Shown: positions 52,800-62,500 of the stretch, one piece after another
Layout: every line of letters starts with the position of its first letter
Numbering within the stretch: position 1 is the first letter of the stretch
Assembly: GCA_013538855.1 (NCBI GenBank)
Contig: JABXJS010000132.1
Span: 28,418 to 92,417, forward strand
From: Herpetosiphonaceae bacterium
Lineage (GTDB): Bacteria > Chloroflexota > Chloroflexia > Chloroflexales > Herpetosiphonaceae
Length of the DNA stretch: 64,000 nt
Direction of reading: 5' to 3'
Translations under genes and position numbers: made by a program
Notes under the pieces: model-generated
What the model saw: the letters and a program-made list of their open reading frames with translations, nothing else
Told to the model about the DNA's origin: nothing
Databases searched by the model: none

Positions 52800-55211
52800 A
52801 TGCAATTGGATGGATCCTTTGGCAGTTGGCTCAAGGCGCGCCGCAAGGCGTTGGACATGACCCGCGACAGCTTGGCCGACTGTGTCGGCTGCTCGGCTGC
52901 GACAATCCGCAGCCTGGAGACGAACCTGCGCCGCCCATCAAAGCAGATGGCGCAGCGCATCGCCCAGTGTGTTGAGGTCGATGATGCGCTGTGGTCCACG
53001 TTTGTGGCCTTCGCTAGGCAGCGCGAGGCTGCGCCCCCGCACACGCTGGATCTGCCGCCGCTGCCGCTGCCGCTGACGCGCTTGATCGGGCGCGCGGAGA
53101 CGCTGGAGCGCGTGCGCGATTGGCTGCGCTCAGATATGCGTGTGCTGACGCTCACCGGCCCCGCTGGCGTTGGCAAGACGCACCTCGCGCTCAACGCCGC
53201 GATTCTGCTCCAGCCGCAGTTTGCCGCTGGTGCGGCCTTTGTGCCGCTCGCCGCTGTGCGCGATGCGGCCCTGGTGCTGCCGACGATCGCCGATCTGCTC
53301 CGCCTGCCCGCCGCCCAGACGCCGACCACTCTAGAGCGGCTGCGCGCTGGGATTGGCGACTCCCAGCTGCTGCTCGTGTTGGATAACCTTGAGCAGATCG
53401 CGAGCGCCGCCGATGTGCTGCACGAGCTGATCACGGCCTGCTGCAATGTGCGCTTGCTGCTGACTAGCCGTCGGCCGCTGGGGCTGGCTGACGAGCGCGT
53501 GCTGACGCTTGATCCGCTGCCAGTTGATGCGCTAGATACGGATGCGTCTGCGCCGGCTGTGGCGCTGTTTGTCGAGCGCGCCCAAGCGCTGCTACCCTCT
53601 TTTGCCCTGACTGCGGCCAACAGCGCCAGCGTGGCGGCGATCTGTCGGCGGCTGGACGGCCTGCCGCTGGCGATCGAGCTAGCTGTGCCGCGCTTGCAGC
53701 TGCTCAGCCTCCCGATGCTGCTTGAGCGCCTCGATCAGCGCTTGAGCGTGCTCAGCAAGGGCAGCTCCGATCTGTGGCCGCATCAGCAGACGCTGCGCTC
53801 AACCCTGGACTGGAGCTACGAGCTGCTGGAGGTGCCGCAGCAGCACTTGCTGCGCCGCCTGAGCGTCTTTGGCAGCGACTGGAGCCAAGCGGCGGCCCTG
53901 GCCGTTTGCGCCCCCGAGCCGGAGGCTGCCGCACGCCTCGCTGCCGATCTCGCGGCCCTCGTGGCCCAGAGCCTCGTGCAGCCGCTTGGCGCGCGCTGGC
54001 GCTTGCTGGAAATTATTCGCGAGTACGCCGATGCGCTGCTCGATCCCGCGGAGCGCGCCGCGCTGCACCAGCGCTACGCCGGCTACTGGCTGGAGTGGGC
54101 CGAGGCCGCCGAGCCGCAGCTCGTCGGCAGCGAGCAGCAGCGCTGGCTTGAGCTGATCGAGCGTGAACACGCCCACCTGCGCGCGGCGCTGGAGTGGCTT
54201 ACGGCGAGCGGCGACCATGCGGCGGCGCTGCGCCTCGCCGCCGCCCTATGGCGCTTCTGGTACCTGCGCGGCTACTTTGTCGAGGGCCGCGCCTGGTTCG
54301 AGCGGCTGCTGCCGACCAGCAGCGCACCAACGCTGGAGCGTGGGCGCGCCTTGCATGGGCTAGGCGTGCTGGCTTGGTCGCAGGGCGATGCGGCGACAGC
54401 AAAGCGCGCCTTCAGCGAGCGGCTAGAGATCGCCGCTTACCACGAGGACAGCGAGTCGCTGCGCATCGGCCTGAACGCGCTGGCGGTTGTGGCGCTGCGC
54501 GAGCGCGACTACGCCCTGGCTCAGCGGCTCGAAGAGGAGAGCCTGGAGCTATCGCAGGAGGTCGCTGACCAGCGCGAGATCGCCTCGTCGCTCAACAACC
54601 TGGGCCTGCTCGCACAGCGCCAGGGCCAGTATGAGCGCGCTATCGAGCGTTTTGAAGCGAGCCTGGTGCTCAAGCGCACGGTTGGCGATACAGCGGGCAT
54701 CGCCTCGTCGCTCAATAACCTGGGCGTGGTGCTGGAGCGCCTAGAGCGGCGCGCGGAGGCGCTTGCGGCCTACGCGGAGAGCCTGGAGCTGTCGCGCCAG
54801 CTCGGCGATAAGCGCTCGATTGTGAACACGCTGATTAATGTCATCGGCGTAACGTGGCCCGCGCAGCCTGCGGCGGTCTACAGCTGGCTCAGCGAGGCTG
54901 TCAGCATGTCGGAGGCGACCAAGAATAGCGAGCAGCTGGCTGACTGTCTGGAGCTTGCGGCGTGGATGCTGAGTGCTAGCGCCAACCCTGACGATCAGGG
55001 CCAGGCGGTGCGCTGGCTTGGCGGCGCGGCGGCGCTGGTCCAGCCCGGCGCGCTGCACCGCGCCTGCTTCGAGCCTGCCGTCGCCACGCTCCAGGCCAGC
55101 CTCGCCGACAAAGCCTACACCACCTACTGGCTCCAGGGCCACCAGACACCGACCGACCAGCTTGTGGCCCAGCTGCACGCCTGGCTGGACCAGCGCCGCC
55201 AGACGAGCTAG
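52800..55211 (+). CDS. XRE-type HTH / STAND ATPase / TPR regulator
   Basis: 803 residues from the ATG at 52800 with GAGG ahead. Residues 9-63 are an XRE HTH (W-L-K-A-R-R-K-A-L-D-M-T-R-D-S-L-A, C-S-A-A-T-I-R-S-L-E). The NTPase follows with R-L-I-G-R-A-E, Walker A G-P-A-G-V-G-K-T (120-127), Walker B L-L-V-L-D-N-L-E-Q, L-L-T-S-R-R-P-L-G and G-L-P-L-A-I-E-L. Residues about 560-700 carry TPRs with repeated S-L-N-N-L-G. Such proteins are thought to couple ligand sensing by the TPRs to DNA binding. Target genes are not evident; nearby genes are the EEP gene (divergent) and the giant secreted protein. Confidence 0.87.
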   Translation: MQLDGSFGSWLKARRKALDMTRDSLADCVGCSAATIRSLETNLRRPSKQMAQRIAQCVEVDDALWSTFVAFARQREAAPPHTLDLPPLPLPLTRLIGRAETLERVRDWLRSDMRVLTLTGPAGVGKTHLALNAAILLQPQFAAGAAFVPLAAVRDAALVLPTIADLLRLPAAQTPTTLERLRAGIGDSQLLLVLDNLEQIASAADVLHELITACCNVRLLLTSRRPLGLADERVLTLDPLPVDALDTDASAPAVALFVERAQALLPSFALTAANSASVAAICRRLDGLPLAIELAVPRLQLLSLPMLLERLDQRLSVLSKGSSDLWPHQQTLRSTLDWSYELLEVPQQHLLRRLSVFGSDWSQAAALAVCAPEPEAAARLAADLAALVAQSLVQPLGARWRLLEIIREYADALLDPAERAALHQRYAGYWLEWAEAAEPQLVGSEQQRWLELIEREHAHLRAALEWLTASGDHAAALRLAAALWRFWYLRGYFVEGRAWFERLLPTSSAPTLERGRALHGLGVLAWSQGDAATAKRAFSERLEIAAYHEDSESLRIGLNALAVVALRERDYALAQRLEEESLELSQEVADQREIASSLNNLGLLAQRQGQYERAIERFEASLVLKRTVGDTAGIASSLNNLGVVLERLERRAEALAAYAESLELSRQLGDKRSIVNTLINVIGVTWPAQPAAVYSWLSEAVSMSEATKNSEQLADCLELAAWMLSASANPDDQGQAVRWLGGAAALVQPGALHRACFEPAVATLQASLADKAYTTYWLQGHQTPTDQLVAQLHAWLDQRRQTS

Positions 55212-55390
55212 CGGCGCTGCGGTGCTGCGATCCGAGCACGTGCGCACATCGCTGCACGTGTTTAAGCGTATAGCTCACCTTTTGCTACAATCCTGGTTCA
55301 GAATCCCCCGCAATACGCTTCAACCGGCATTGACATCATTTAACCGCGTGTGCTTCTGCGGGGCTACGCAGTGGTAGGGTCGAACCGCCG

Positions 55391-55699
55391 TTGCCAACTG
55401 GCGATCCAGCGCTATTTGTCGAATTTGCCGATTTTGAGTGGGACGCGCTGCCGGATACACCCAACCTGCAGGCTGCGAAAGGGATGTGCTACTGGCATTT
55501 TTGCGCTCCTACGCATGAGGTTGAGTTTGGCCTGCTGCATATCACGTTCGCCAGTGTGGAGTGCTTTGAGGTACGGCGCTTTATTCCCGATAGCGCTGAT
55601 TCTGCTGCGTCGTCATGGCCAAACGCGTATCTCGATGTGGACGGAAATGATGTTTCGATTGGACATAAGCGCTCACACGTTAAGCGGAAGGAGCAGTAA
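55391..55699 (+). CDS. hypothetical protein, weak start
   Basis: An open frame of 102 codons from a TTG (55391); it stays open upstream to 55334 without any start codon. The composition looks protein-like (F-V-E-F-A-D-F-E-W-D, F-G-L-L-H-I-T-F-A-S-V-E-C-F-E-V-R-R-F), alternating hydrophobic strands with acidic residues. There is no ribosome-binding site. It may be the 3' remnant of a longer gene. No family recognised. Confidence 0.4.
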   Translation: MPTGDPALFVEFADFEWDALPDTPNLQAAKGMCYWHFCAPTHEVEFGLLHITFASVECFEVRRFIPDSADSAASSWPNAYLDVDGNDVSIGHKRSHVKRKEQ

Positions 55700-55729
55700 G
55701 GTATAGCTCAACCTCGATTTATGCCATGC

Positions 55730-55965
55730 AGGCTAGCTCGTTTGATGAAGAAGCGCCGCTGGTTTTGCGCTGCGGCTCAGATGCCAGAGTTTACGCTGGT
55801 GCTCGCTCTTCCGCTCACGGTGAGGCGGTGGCAGGGCGTGCGCCACTCGGTAGGCTAGCTCGTTTGATGAAGAAGCGCCGCTGGTTTTGCGCTGCGGCTC
55901 AGACGCCAGAGTTTACGCTGGTGCTCGCTCTTCCGCTCACGGTGAGGCGGTGGCAGGGCGTGCGC
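55730..55965 (+). repeat. 122-bp direct tandem duplication
   Basis: Bases 55730-55843 recur at 55852-55965 with period 122. I see one clear difference (GATGCCAG against GACGCCAG). The units contain GGCTAGCTCGTTTGATGAAG and CTTCCGCTCACGGTGAGG. Near identity means the duplication is recent. The region 55700-56532 holds no supported gene besides repeats; low-quality frames cross it. Confidence 0.9.
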
Positions 55966-56125
55966 TGCCGCTGGCTGTGGTGTAGCTGGCGGGAATCCTT
56001 GGGTGGCTGCGCGCTGGTTGGAGCGGCGGCGCAGCGGTCGCCCTGGCGCTGGGCTGTGGCGCGGCTTGATCTGTACATCGCCTCAGGAGCAGTGCTGAGC
56101 CGCTGGCAGCCATTCGGCGGCTTAG

Positions 56126-56232
56126 AGAGCTGGTCCGACCGCGCTTCCAGCTGCGATAAATCGAACGTGCGGGTTAGCACAAGCGCCGACTCTATTAACT
56201 GCACCACGGGCGCTTAACCACAAACGCTTTTT
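56126..56232 (+). repeat. dispersed intergenic repeat, copy R4
   Basis: Shares GAGCTGGTCCGACCGCGCT, ATCGAACG, AGCGCCGACTC and CACGGGCGCT-AACCAC with R3 and, more weakly, R2. It lies 300 bases upstream of the giant secreted-protein gene. Confidence 0.65.
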
Positions 56233-56532
56233 TCCTCATTCGGCGCAGCTGTGGCGCTGCCGCTGGCTTGTGGCGATCACTTGCGCACGCTGCTGGCTGC
56301 GCCACGGGCTATCAACGACGAGTGCTTTCTTCATACCTCACCTGCACAGCCGTGAGGCTGCTTGCATGCTCCGCCACGCTTCAAGCGGCTCTGGGAGCCG
56401 TAAGCGCCTGCGTGCGACAAAACATGGCGAGTTTTTGTATGAATTTTTGTATCTTCGCATGGCCTCGGAATGTGTTTTGATCTATGCAGGACTATCAGCG
56501 GACTTGTCAATCACACACCGAGGTACACGGAT

Positions 56533-59500
56533 ATGCACTTGTTCTCTGCGCAGGGCGAGCGCGCCAGCCGGGCAATGCGGCTGCTGGCGACGCTCTTGTT
56601 GGTCTCTGTTTGTTTTGCGTATGTGCCAGCGCAGCCACTGCAGGCACGCAGCGCTGCGCCCGCTCCGGCGGCGGCTCCGGCAGCACAGGAGCCGAGCGGG
56701 CCGCACCTGGGCTACTCGTCGGCCAGCCTGCTCTCGGGCCACGCCATCGGCGGGCTGACGGCGCTGCTGCTTGGCCGCGTCCTGAGCGTGCCGACAAGTG
56801 CGAGCGCCGTCGATGGCACGCTGCTCTCTGCCGGCGATACGCACACCTGCCGCCGCACCAATGACAACACTGTGACCTGCTGGGGCGACGCACGCTACAG
56901 TATCACGAGCGTGCCGAGCGGCCAGTACGCGCAGGTGAGCGCCGGGCATCTGTTCTCGTGCGCCATTAAGACAGACGCGACGCTGGTGTGCTGGGGCCTG
57001 AACTCATCGAATCAATTTAGCGTGCCAGCGGGCAGCTACAAGCAGGTGAGCGCCGGCTACGACCATGTCTGCGCCATCCGCAACGATGACGCGCTGCTGT
57101 GTTGGGGTGGCTACAACAACTATGGCGAGCGCACGGTGCCCGCAGGCGTCACCTTTAAGCAGATTGCGGCGGGCAAGTACCACACCTGTGGCATCAAGAC
57201 CGACGATACGCTGTACTGCTGGGGCTACAACGACGGGCGCATCGCCGCACCTGCTGGCACGTTCACGCAGGTGAGCGCCGGCTTTTACCACTCGTGCGGC
57301 GTGCGCTCCGACAGCGCGGTGCTGTGCTGGGGCGGCAACAGCCAGGGCGAGAGCACGGTGCCGCCAGGCGCGTACTCGCAGGTCGGCACCGGCGAGTGGC
57401 TCTCGTGCGGCCTGCGCCTCGATGGCACAGTGGCCTGCTGGGGCTACTCGGGCTACACGCAGCCAGCGCCGCCGACCGATGAGTTTGTCGCGATCAGCGT
57501 GGGCAACGTGTCGGGCTGTGGCGTGACCGTGCGCGGCTCGACCTACTGCTGGGGCTACAACGTGCAGAATCAAGCACCGCTGCCAGTGAGCATCTATCCG
57601 CAGACGCTGCCCGCCGCCAGCCTTGGCGCGCCCTATAGCCAGCGCTTCACGCCAACAGGCCACACCTATGCGCTCGTTAGTGGCAATCTGCCGCCAGGGG
57701 TGAGCGTGGTCAACAGCGGCAGCGCTGGTCTGTTCGATAGTTTCATTAGCGGCACGCCGCTGAGCCTGGGCACCTACAACTTCACGGTCGAGGCGCAGGC
57801 AAGCTGGACGACTCTGGCGGGCAAGCAGCCGCTGGCGCTGACCGTCAATGCGCCGTCGGTGACGCTGAGCGCCAGCGGCGCGCCTGCCGAGGCCGGGCCA
57901 ACCAGCGGCACCTTCACGCTGACGCGCTCATCCAGCGGCGGCGCGCTCACTGTGACGCTGAACCTAGCTGGCTCCGCGACCTTCGGCAGCGACTACGCGC
58001 TCAGCGGCGCAACCGTGAGCGGCGCGACGGCCACTGTCGTCATACCCGACGGCGCGAGCAGCGTCGATCTTACGCTCACGCCGGTTGATGATCAGGAGAT
58101 GGACGCCGCCGAGACAGCGCAGCTTGCAATCCTCAGCGGCGCGACCTATGTCATCGGCGTGCCAAGCACGGCCACGCTGACCATCGCGGACAACGACCAG
58201 GCGGGCATCAGCGTTAGCCCGACCAGCGGCCTGAGCACCAGCGAGGATGGCGCGCGCGCTAGCTTTGGCGTGCGCCTTAGCTCCAAGCCCACCGCCGATG
58301 TGTCGATCAGCCTGGCCAGCTCCGATCTGAGCGAGGGCGTGGCCGACCAGCTGACGCTGATCTTCACCCCGCTGAGCTGGAGCACGCCGCAGACGGTGAC
58401 AGTGAGCGGTGTGGACGACGCCGAGCTTGACGGCGCGGTCGCCTACACGATCAGCACCAGCCCAGCCAGCAGCAACGATGCCAACTACAGCGGCCTTGAT
58501 GCGGACGATGTGAGCGTGACCAACCTGGACAACGACAGCGCCGGCTTTGTGATCGCACCCACCAGCGGCCTCGTGACCAGCGAGGACGGCGGCAGCGCGC
58601 AGTTCACGGTCAAGCTGAGCGCCGCGCCAAGCGCCGCCGTGACTCTGCCGCTCAGCAGCTCGGACACCAGCGAGGGCGCGGTCAGCCCGGCCAGCCTGAC
58701 CTTCACCCCGCTGAGCTGGAGCACGCCGCAGACGGTGACGGTGAGCGGTGTGGACGACGCCGAGCTTGATGGCTCGGTGGCCTACACGGTGCTGACTGGC
58801 GCGGCCCAGAGCAGCGACGCGAGCTTCGCCAACGTCGATCCCGTTGATGTGAGCGTGACCAACCTGGACAACGAGGTCGGCGCGCAGGACGTGGGCTTGG
58901 TGCGCATCTGGGCCGAGCACTTCAGCACCACTGGCGGCATCACCACCGCCAACGGCAACGTGATCATCGGCCCGGTCAGCGCTGGCAACGACGGCAAGTA
59001 CTACGCGCTGGACGCGGACCTGACGTGGGGCGCGGATCAGCAGCTGCACACCAGCGGCCAGATCAACTTTGTGCAGGGCGCGACGCCGCTGCTGCGCGGT
59101 TCGTTTACGGTCGATACCGCCAGCGGCGCGCTGCTGGGCCTGCCCGGCGTGGAGCCGCTGTACACCATGCTTGGCGACAGCCAGCTGGCGCTCACGCCAA
59201 CGCTGACGCTGAACGTGCTGGAGCCGCAGGTGCTGGCCCAGGGCGTTGTGGCGCTCGATCTGCCAGAGAATGAGGCGCTGAGCCTGACCGTCGGCTTTGT
59301 GCTCGGCCCCAACGGCGCTGTGAGCGCCCAGGGCAGCACGCAGGTCGTGCTGAACCTGGCCGGTGGCGTGCTGCGCGCCGACCTTCAGGTGAGCCGCGAT
59401 GGCCTGGTTGCGCCGAGCGTCGAGTACACCATCGACGGCATCGCCAGCCTCACGCTGAGCGACCTGGTGATCGATGGCGCAGGCGCGCTGGGCATGCACT

Positions 59501-62500
59501 TCGGCGCGCAGGTGCAGTTCCCGCTGCCTGATGTGGACCTGGGCGGCCACACGCTGGTGCTCAACAATCTGCAGGGCACGCTGGGGCTGAAGTACCGCGA
59601 CGGCCAGCCGCTCGGCTACACCATCGGCCTCAACGGCAGCCTAGAGATCAACAACCTGCCCGAGAACAGTCAGCTGCACATCAGCGGCTTTAGCCTGAAG
59701 ATCGACGACGGCATCCTGCAGGGCAACCTGCCGGAGATCGCCATCCAGGTCGCCGGGCGCGATCTGAAGCTGAAGCGCGTGCGCTTTGAGCGGCGCATCT
59801 TCGCCCGCCCAGGCGCGAGCTTTGTGCCGACCTTCGCCTGGCAGTACGAGATTTTCTCCGAGCATAGCGAGTTCCGCATGCCCGACGCGTGGGCACCGCC
59901 AGGGCTGACCGCGCCGGTGGTGATCATCAAGAATGTGGCGCTGAGCACCAGCGCGCCGTATGTGCGCCTGGGCAGCGCCGGGGCGCGCTTCGCCACGCGC
60001 CAGCCCTTCTACCTGGCTGGTAGCGCCACAGCGGACACCTTTGTGCGCTTCGATCAAATTGAGGGCGAGTTCATCGCGCCGCTCGGCGTTGGCGGCGCGG
60101 AGGCCGAGTGGTCGGTGGCCATGAGCACGACCATGACGCTCAAGGCGGGCAGCGAGACCACCCGGCTGGGGCGGGCGCGGCTGGAGATTCGCGACGGCCA
60201 CGTCAGCGCGCAGATTCGCGACCTCAATGTGCCGATCGCTGGCGCGCGCCTGACCTCGCCGGGCCTGTTCTACGCCGACTCCGTCTTTACAACCACGCTG
60301 GCGACGCTGACGCTGCCCGCCGATCTTGGCGGCGCGGTGGCCACGGTCAGCGATCTGCGCATCGACGAGCACGGCATTCACCTCGGCGGCGCCAGCGCTG
60401 AGTTTGGTCTGCCAGACATCAGCCTTGGCGACGGCGTGATCACGGTCACGGCGATTCGTGCCGCGCTGGAGCTAGCCGCGCCGCAGGGCCAGCCGCTGCG
60501 CTATCAGGTCGCGCTGACCGGCACGCTGGGCCTGCATCGCGTGTCCGAGGGCGGCGATGTGCTCAAGGCGCAGACGGTGCTGCGCATCGCCAACGGCGAC
60601 CTCAGCGGCAGCATCGACCATCTGCCGCTGACCATCGGCGGCAACCGGCTCAACCTCAACGGCCTGAGCTTCCGCCGCAACCCGCTTGACCATGCCATCG
60701 AGCTAGCGGTGACGCAGGCCACATACGCGCTGCCCGCCGCCTGGGCCGCCGATGGCGATCCTGCGCCAACGCTGGAGCTGCGCGACGTGGTGCTGCGCAC
60801 CCAAGCCCCGTACCTGCAGATCGGCGGCGCGGGGGCGCACTTCGAGACCAACCAGGTCTACTATCTGGCGGGCAACGCCATGGCGGCCACTAATGTGCGC
60901 TTTGATCAGCTCAAGGGCGACTTTGTGTTTGACAGCGCGCAGCAGCACTGGAAGGTTGAGCTGAGCAGCCGCATCACCTTCCAGCTCGACACCGAAAACT
61001 CGGTGGTGGCCAATGTGCGCCTGACGCTGGAGAATGGCCATATCCAGGCCGCCATCCCTGGCCTGGTCGTGACCGTGGCGGGCATGAACCTGACGATCAC
61101 CAATATGCTCTATGCCGACGATGCCTTTACCGCCGAGGCGGCCAGCATGACGCTGCCGCAGCAGTGGGGCGGTGGGCGCATCGGCATTCTCGGGCTGCGC
61201 ATCGACAAAAACGGCCTCAAGCTTGGCGGTGTCAGCGGCACCTTCCCCATCCCCGACCAGTCGTTCGGCGATGTGCTGAGCCTGACCAACATGGCCGCCA
61301 GCGTGTCCGTAGACGACGGCGGCCACTACGCCTTTACCATCCAGGCGCGCGCCACGATCAAGAAGATCGAGGCGCTGGGCGGCGGCTCGTCGCTGGCGGT
61401 GGGCGCGCATCTGACGCTGCGCGACGGCCGCATCAGCGGCACGATCGACCACTTCAGCTTCAAGCTGGTGGGCCTGGAGCTAGAGCTAGATCAGCCACGC
61501 TTCCTCGACGACCGCATCACCGCCGAGACCGTGGGCCTGACGCTGCCAAGCGCCTTGGGCGGAGCTGGTATCTCCGTCTACGGCCTGGAGATCGGCGGGC
61601 CGTCCGGCTTCAGTATTCGCGGCGGCAAGTTCAAGCTGCCCGACTTCAGCATGGGCACCATCGGCATCCAGAACGCGCAGGCCGAGCTACGACGCGACAC
61701 CAACGGCGACTATACCATCAAGGCTGGCGCAAAGCTCGGCTTCCAGGCCTTCGCCGTCGAGGGCAGCTTCACGCTGGCCTACACGCCCAGCACCGGCGCG
61801 GTGGCGCTGCGCCAGGTGTATGTCTCATTCGAGGGCACGATTCCCACCAGCGCCATTCCGATCGGCCAGACTGGCTTTTTCATTACCAAGCTGTGGGGTG
61901 GCTTCGACCTGACCAGCGGCTCGCTCGAGGTGGAGTTCGGCGTGCGCGGCTCGTTCGCCTTTGAGGTCAACGGCATCGCGCTGCTCAGCGCCGAAGGCTC
62001 GGTCAAGATCAAGGCGCGGCCCTTCGAGCTGACCACCAATGCCAACGCCAAGCTGCTGGGCATCAAGGTCAGCGAGGTGTACTCGCGCATCACCTCTAGC
62101 TCGTTCACGCTGAGCGCGATCTATGAGCTGCAGATCGCCCGCGCCACGCTCGACATCGCCTTTGGCAAGGATTCCGACGGCGACTTCACCTTCTATGGCA
62201 AGCTGGGCATGGACGTGGGCCTGAAGAAAGGCTCGCTGTTCTGCTTCACCTTTGTGTGCGTGCCGCCGTTTGACTTCACGCTGGCGCGGGTCCAGCTCGA
62301 CGCTGGCAAGTTCTACCACGACGGGCGCAAGGTGTGGGGCGCGCGCGCCTACGCCAGCATCTTTGGCTTCGACATCTATGTGTTCGTGCAGCTGATTCCA
62401 AGCGTTAGCGTCGATATTGGCAGAAACCTGAACGCCTACGAGCCGGTGCTGCCCGCCAACCGCGGCGACCCGCGCCTAGCCGCGCTCCAGTCGGCGAGCG

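Noticed and set aside
55726..56217. 163-codon frame over the 122-bp duplication
   Set aside because: Its internal repeat is just the DNA duplication (122 is not a multiple of three, so the copies are read in different frames), and no site precedes it.
57964..59550. 528-codon frame antisense to the giant secreted protein
   Set aside because: Mirror of GC-biased codons; rich in His/Arg/Ala without domain structure.
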